Of a DNA stretch of 36,218 bases, positions 32,260 through 36,218 are shown piece after piece. The notes under the pieces are model-generated. The model had not been told where the DNA came from. It made no database searches and saw only the letters and a list, made by a program, of their open reading frames with translations. Position numbers and translations under genes: made by a program. Source of the DNA: CAZXBB01 sp964638815 (GTDB taxonomy: Bacteria > Planctomycetota > Phycisphaerae > Phycisphaerales > SM1A02); NCBI GenBank assembly GCA_964638815.1, contig CAZXBB010000337.1:1-36218 (forward strand), written 5' to 3'. The number at the start of each line of letters is the position of its first letter. Position 1 is the stretch's first letter.

Positions 32260-34020
32260 GTGGGTAAGACCAGGCCCGTCCCGAACGTGAAACGCACCCG
32301 TCTGATCGTGCCCGCAGGCTTCCTGGAGGCCTCGGGGCCGCATCTCGAAGGGCTTCGTGCGGCGTTCGATATCGTGGAGGCCGACAACCTCGATGACGCA
32401 CGGACGCGGGCCGGCGGGCGGAGGACGGCCGGCGAGGCCGAGACGGACGCAACCCGCGACACGCTCGTCCTCTGGCCGGAGGGGCCGCCCCCGAGTGCCA
32501 CCGTCGTCGAGGGACTCTCGCCCGAGGGCGTGATCGCGACGCTCCAGCACATCGGCGAGGGCGTCGGGCTCGTCGACGCGCGGGGCGAACTGACGTGGGC
32601 CAACGCGCGTCTCCTCGCCTCCACGGAGACGACGAAGCGCTGCTTCCTCGAGACGTGTTTCGGCGCGATGGAGCGTCTGGACCAGGCGGGCGCGAAGGCG
32701 GTGGCCCTCAATGCGCGGCCGAGCCGCAAGTTCGCGTTCGCGGCGGACGGCGCCCACTTCGAGGTGCTCGTCTCGATCGCCTCCGTGGACGAGGCGGACG
32801 ACAGCCGCGTCACGAGCGTCGTCGGCATCCTCTGGGAGGTGACCGAGGCGCGCGAGCTCCAGGCGAAGATCGACGCGATCGACGCGGCCGGTGCCGAGCT
32901 CATGCGGATCGACAACGCGGTCATCGAGAAGCTCAACATGGGCGAGCGCCTGGCGCTTCTCGAGGAGAAGATCATCCGCTACGTGCGCGAGCTCCTCGAC
33001 TTCGATAAGTTCGAGGTGCGGATCATCGATCGCGAGACGAACCAGCTCCAGCTCGTGTTCAACCGCGGGCTCACGCCGCTGCGGATCGGCGAGTCGATCT
33101 ACGCCGAAGCCGAAGACAACGGCATCTCCGGGTACGTCGCCGCGATGGGCGAGCCGTACATCTGCCGCGACATCGACAAGGACCCGTTCTACTTCCCCGG
33201 GCTCGACGGCGCGAAGAGCGCGCTGACCGTTCCGCTGCGTCTCTACGACCGCGTGATCGGCGTCTTCAACGTCGAGTCGACGCTTCCCGATGCGTTCAAC
33301 GAGAACGACCGGCGTTTCGCGCAGATCTTCGCGCGCTACGTGGCCATGGCGATGCACATCCTGGACCTGCTCGTCGTCGAGCGCTACACGACGAACGAGC
33401 AGATCGCGGCAAACGTGCTCGGCGAGCTCACCGAGCCGCTCGAGGAGATCACCGCGGAGGCGGCGGCGCTGCGACGCAGGCTCGGCAAGCGCACCTCCAG
33501 CGAGGAGCTCGACCGCATCATCCACGCCGCGGAGGGCATCCGGCGTCGCATCCTCGTGTGCGCGGCGGGGCCGAAGTCGATCCTCGGCGCGGAGCAGGTG
33601 ATCGACCGCCTCGAGCCCGACCCGCTCATGACCGGCAAGCGGGTGATCCTCGCCGAGAACGAGCAGGGCGTGCGCGACGCGATCAATGGCCTGCTCACGC
33701 GCAAGGGATGCGAGGTGACGGTGTGCACGGGCGGGGCGGATACGATCGACGAGCTGCGCGCCGCCCACGCCGAGGGACGTCACTTCGACCTGGTCATCTC
33801 CGACGTGAAGATGCCGGATCGGAACGGATACGAGGTGTTCCGGACCGCGAAGGAGTTCTCGCCCGACACGCCGGTCATCCTCATGACTGGCTTCGGGTAC
33901 GACCCGCACCATTCGATCGTCCGCGCGACCCAGGAGGGGCTCCACTCGTTTCTCTTCAAGCCGTTGAAGGCGGGGCAGTTCCTCGAGGCCGTGGAGAAGG
34001 CGCTGAAAGGCGCCGAGTAG
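32260..34020 (+). CDS. PAS-GAF-receiver signalling protein with a degenerate kinase DHp segment
   Basis: 586 residues. GTG 32260 with GGAGG five bases upstream fixes the start. After a variable N-terminus (1-80) come a PAS-like domain (about 83-190, IGEGVGLVDARGELTWANARLL), a GAF domain (about 220-370, with ALTVPLRLYDRVIGVFNVES), a helical segment (375-450) and a receiver domain (about 465-585). The helical segment contains NVLGELTEPLEEI, which aligns with the histidine-kinase H-box (HELRTPL), but Gly-388 stands at the phosphoacceptor position and no ATPase domain follows. The receiver keeps phosphoacceptor Asp-515 (ISDVKMPD), the Thr in LMTGF and the Lys in FKPLK. Its acidic pocket is AENE where VDDE is usual. 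It is probably a sensor/adaptor phosphorylated by another kinase. Divergent from the ABC operon. Confidence 0.88.
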   Translation: MGKTRPVPNVKRTRLIVPAGFLEASGPHLEGLRAAFDIVEADNLDDARTRAGGRRTAGEAETDATRDTLVLWPEGPPPSATVVEGLSPEGVIATLQHIGEGVGLVDARGELTWANARLLASTETTKRCFLETCFGAMERLDQAGAKAVALNARPSRKFAFAADGAHFEVLVSIASVDEADDSRVTSVVGILWEVTEARELQAKIDAIDAAGAELMRIDNAVIEKLNMGERLALLEEKIIRYVRELLDFDKFEVRIIDRETNQLQLVFNRGLTPLRIGESIYAEAEDNGISGYVAAMGEPYICRDIDKDPFYFPGLDGAKSALTVPLRLYDRVIGVFNVESTLPDAFNENDRRFAQIFARYVAMAMHILDLLVVERYTTNEQIAANVLGELTEPLEEITAEAAALRRRLGKRTSSEELDRIIHAAEGIRRRILVCAAGPKSILGAEQVIDRLEPDPLMTGKRVILAENEQGVRDAINGLLTRKGCEVTVCTGGADTIDELRAAHAEGRHFDLVISDVKMPDRNGYEVFRTAKEFSPDTPVILMTGFGYDPHHSIVRATQEGLHSFLFKPLKAGQFLEAVEKALKGAE

Positions 34021-34030
34021 TCCCCCTCTT

Positions 34031-34044
34031 CGCCCTCATGGGCG
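34031..34044 (+). terminator. Short hairpin after the PAS-GAF-REC gene
   Basis: CGCCC-TCAT-GGGCG, a perfect 5-bp stem 10 bp behind the stop codon, in a 146-bp gap between convergent genes. No U-tract. Confidence 0.4.
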
Positions 34045-34166
34045 ATGGGCGATTCCGGCCCGTCCCGGGGGGCGTCTTCGCGGGGTCGGGCGGGGTCGGT
34101 GCGCGCTCACTGCCCGAATCCGCAGGTCGTGCCCTGCACTTGCGGCGCTGTCCGTCTATCCCCGCC

Positions 34167-35156
34167 CTATCCCCGACGCGCGACAAGCACTCTCCAGAAT
34201 CCCTCGTGGTCCCTCTCGACCCGACCACCGGTGAGCTCCGGCGCCGTCTCCACGAGCGCGAGCGCCGCGTCCCGCTGGCAGTCGGCGATCTCGAGCACCA
34301 GGTGCCCGCCGGGGACGAGGTGCGCCCCCGCACCGGCGATGACCGGCCGGATGAAGGCGAGCCCGTCCGCCCCGCCCCGCAGCGCGCTCGCGGGAACGTA
34401 CTCGCGCACCGACGCCTGCACCTGCCCGGCGTCCCACTCCGTGTCCGGGATGTAAGGGAGATTGCCGCACACGACGTCGAAACGGTCCGGCCCGAGCGGG
34501 TCGAGCAGCGATCCGAGGCGGAAGTCGATCCGGCTCGCGACGCCGAAGCGATCGGCGTTCCGCCGCGCGAGGTCCAGGGCCGCCGGCACGAGGTCCGTCG
34601 CGACGACGCGGGCGCGCGGCATCTGGAGTGCGAGCGAGATCGCGATGCACCCGCCGCCGGTGCCAAGGTCGGCGACGGTCACCGCGGGGTCGGCGCGGCG
34701 CGTCACCGTCGCCGGAACGCGCGCCTCGTCCGGGGCGCCGTCATCACCCGCGTCATCGGGCACGAGCTCGACCTCCTCGCGCTCGTCCGCGCCGCAGCAG
34801 GCGAGCACGGTCGTCACAAGGTCCTCGGTGCACGGCTGCGGGATCATCGACGACGTGTCCACGAGGAAGTCGCGGCCGAGAAAGGACGTCCGGCCGACGA
34901 GGTACTGCACCGGCTCGTGCGCCGAAGCACGTCGCGCGAGATCACGCAGGGCGTCGAGCTCGTCGGCGGTCGCGGGGCGGTCCGCCTCCATGTACAGCCG
35001 CATGCGCTGGCAGCCCAGGACGTGGGCGAGGAGCATCTCCGCCACGACCCGCGCGGCGTCAACCTCCTTCTCCTCGAAGCGCCGGGTCATCCAGGCGAGC
35101 AGCCGGCGAGTCGTCCACACATCGGCCACGGCGCCGCCCCTCTGTGCGTTGTTCAT
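34167..35156 (-). CDS. prmC: Peptide chain release factor N5-glutamine methyltransferase
   Basis: 329 residues. Methylates the glutamine of the GGQ motif in release factors. The N-terminal helical domain (about 1-85, TTRRLLAWMTRRFEEKEVD and EPVQYLVGRTSFLGRDFLVD) fits PrmC/HemK. The Rossmann domain has the AdoMet loop VADLGTGGGCIAISLAL and the motif GNLPYIP (Asn-232). PrmC normally has NPPY here; Leu-233 replaces the first Pro, although the glutamine-contacting Asn, second Pro and Tyr remain. A charged insert (DEREEVELVPDDAGDDGAPDEARV) lies between substrate loop and Rossmann fold. ATG 35156 is preferred over 35168 because AGGA sits five bases before it. Upstream are 13-bp repeats and the rRNA terminator. 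The prfA gene, its frequent partner, is not in the window. Confidence 0.9.
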   Translation of the reverse strand: MNNAQRGGAVADVWTTRRLLAWMTRRFEEKEVDAARVVAEMLLAHVLGCQRMRLYMEADRPATADELDALRDLARRASAHEPVQYLVGRTSFLGRDFLVDTSSMIPQPCTEDLVTTVLACCGADEREEVELVPDDAGDDGAPDEARVPATVTRRADPAVTVADLGTGGGCIAISLALQMPRARVVATDLVPAALDLARRNADRFGVASRIDFRLGSLLDPLGPDRFDVVCGNLPYIPDTEWDAGQVQASVREYVPASALRGGADGLAFIRPVIAGAGAHLVPGGHLVLEIADCQRDAALALVETAPELTGGRVERDHEGFWRVLVARRG

Positions 35157-35228
35157 GGATTCCTGCATCGGCCACGCGGACGGCACGCGGCGCAATCTCG
35201 ATCGGGCGCGATCCCCGGCTCGACCCCC

Positions 35229-35409
35229 GGCCTGACCCCACGGCCTGACCCCCGGGCCTGATCCCCGGGCCTGACCCCCGGGCCTGATCCCCGGGCCTGA
35301 TCCCCGGGCCTGATCCCCGGGCCTGACCCCCGGGCTACCCATCGGCCTGACCCATCGGCCTGACCCATCGGCCTGACCCATCGGCCTGACCCAACTGGCC
35401 TGACCCGCC
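35229..35409. repeat. Thirteen-copy, 13-bp tandem repeat array in two blocks
   Basis: Eight units of GGCCTGAYCCCCG type (35229-35332; the first ends CAC), an 11-bp shortened unit (35333-35343), then four units GGCCTGACCCATC (35344-35395; the fourth ends AAC), one extra T and a last unit (35397-35409). A decayed unit precedes the array at 35217-35228. It lies between prmC and the rRNA terminator, and 13 is not a multiple of three. There are no spacers, so it is not a CRISPR. Apart from this array and the terminator, 35157-35494 holds nothing I can identify. Confidence 0.93.
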
Positions 35410-35445
35410 CCGGCCGGCCGAAGGGTTCCGCCCAGGAACGAGAGC

Positions 35446-35488
35446 AAAAACGAAAAAGGATCTCACCGGGCTTCACCCGATGAGATCC
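35446..35488 (-). terminator. Intrinsic terminator of the rRNA operon
   Basis: On the minus strand, GGATCTCA / TGAGATCC (8 bp), a C-A mismatch and CGGG / CCCG form a long hairpin with a 5-nt loop. It is followed directly by TTTTTCGTTTTT. It lies 6 bp after the 5S 3' end. This is a textbook intrinsic terminator. Confidence 0.92.
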
Positions 35489-35494
35489 ATAGAA

Positions 35495-35600
35495 GTCGGC
35501 AATGACCTACTTTCCCGCGTTGCAGTATCATCGGCGGCAGGGGCTTAACTGCTGAGTTCGGGATGGGATCAGGTGTCTCCCCCTACCTATGGTCACCGAC
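35495..35600 (-). rRNA. rrf: 5S ribosomal RNA
   Basis: About 106 nt on the minus strand from GTCGGTGACC to TTGCCGAC. The ends pair (GTCGG / CCGAC). Internal conserved segments are present: GGGAGACACCTGATCCC, ATCCCGAACTCAG, AGTTAAGCCCC and GGGAAAGTAGG. The ends may be off by a few bases. Directly upstream of the terminator and downstream of 23S, as in a standard 16S-23S-5S operon. Confidence 0.95.
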
Positions 35601-35604
35601 AAAT

Positions 35605-35779
35605 CGGGTCGGGGACTTTCGTCCACGACCCGGTTGGGCCATGAATGCATGTCGGCCCGCGTCGCTCCTGTGGAGACGACGCGGCTTGCAGAGCGAGTCG
35701 ATCGATTCGCATGCGAACCTGAACCTCGCGATCGGAGTCGTCCGGCCCGGCCGAAGACGAAGCGCCGCATGGCGTTCGT
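35605..35779 (-). other. 23S-5S spacer with three hairpins, probable RNase processing sites
   Basis: The 211-bp spacer holds three stems: CGGGTCG..CGACCCG with an inner GGAC..GTCC (35605-35632), CGCGTCG-CTCC..GGAG-CGACGCG (35658-35683) and ACGAA..TTCGT with an inner CGCC..GGCG (35757-35779). They probably mark precursor-rRNA cleavage. No tRNA is present in the spacer. Confidence 0.55.
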
Positions 35780-35811
35780 TCCGGAGAGCCCGGCGAAACC
35801 CGGTCGGAGTG

Positions 35812-36218
<407 letters not shown>

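Noticed and set aside
35229..35409. CRISPR array
   Set aside because: Units are 13 bp and directly adjacent with no spacers, and no cas gene is present.
35157..35447. N-terminal extension of prmC through the tandem repeats (GSGRWVRPMG-like peptide)
   Set aside because: The frame is open only because of the repeat composition. A Shine-Dalgarno and family sequence place the start at 35156, and the repeat period is not a multiple of three.

Overview
The window looks like a chromosomal segment from a high-GC planctomycete, most likely of the class Phycisphaerae. This rests on four points: the GC-rich codon use; a giant secreted protein ending in a paired dockerin-like motif (CPGDVNGD...SAWGPC / CPADIDGSG...SGWGACP) of the kind common at the C-termini of secreted Phycisphaerae proteins; a GldA/F/G-like ABC operon with a DUF4340 partner; and scattered single housekeeping genes in place of long operons. 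A kdsB gene (CMP-Kdo synthesis) implies a Gram-negative type outer membrane with Kdo-containing LPS. I see no transposase, integrase, phage gene, CRISPR array or plasmid origin.

Layout, left to right. 1-8.1 kb: a small lipoprotein faces a ~2,390-residue secreted beta-helix protein that carries one +1 frameshift near its end. 8.1-13 kb: a tRNA-Met(CAU) lies 7 bp behind a divergent pyrG (minus strand), followed by a secreted M1 aminopeptidase with a HEAT-like tail. 13-15.2 kb (minus): def-fmt plus a small HExxHH protein, joined by 1-bp and 4-bp overlaps. 15.3-21.4 kb: a TPR protein, a membrane 'spermidine synthase-like' protein with TPR tail, kdsB and an RNase HII-like nuclease. 21.4-23.9 kb: EF-G behind a 330-nt leader holding a strong sigma70-type promoter, alternative hairpins, a short tandem repeat and a 10-codon leader ORF with a strong Shine-Dalgarno. 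24-26.8 kb: a membrane-bound SpoIIE/RsbU-type phosphatase overlapping ribD. 26.9-32.2 kb (minus): ABC ATPase, ABC-2 permease, GldG-like protein and DUF4340 protein, tightly coupled. Divergent from these is a PAS-GAF-REC protein with a degenerate kinase dimerisation segment (32.3-34.0 kb). 34.2-36.2 kb (minus): prmC, a 13-bp tandem repeat array, and the 3' end of an rRNA operon (23S partial, 5S, strong terminator).

Functional links: def, fmt, fusA, prmC, tRNA-Met and the rRNAs all serve translation. The ABC operon and the divergent regulator share an intergenic region and may share control. The sequence supports no single obviously new multi-gene system. The best leads are the fusA leader, the ABC/DUF4340 module with its pseudokinase-like neighbour, the split giant protein, the membrane aminopropyltransferase-like protein that lacks the usual catalytic glycine-loop aspartate, and symmetric -10 elements at two divergent gene pairs. 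All calls come from reading the sequence; no database search was run.
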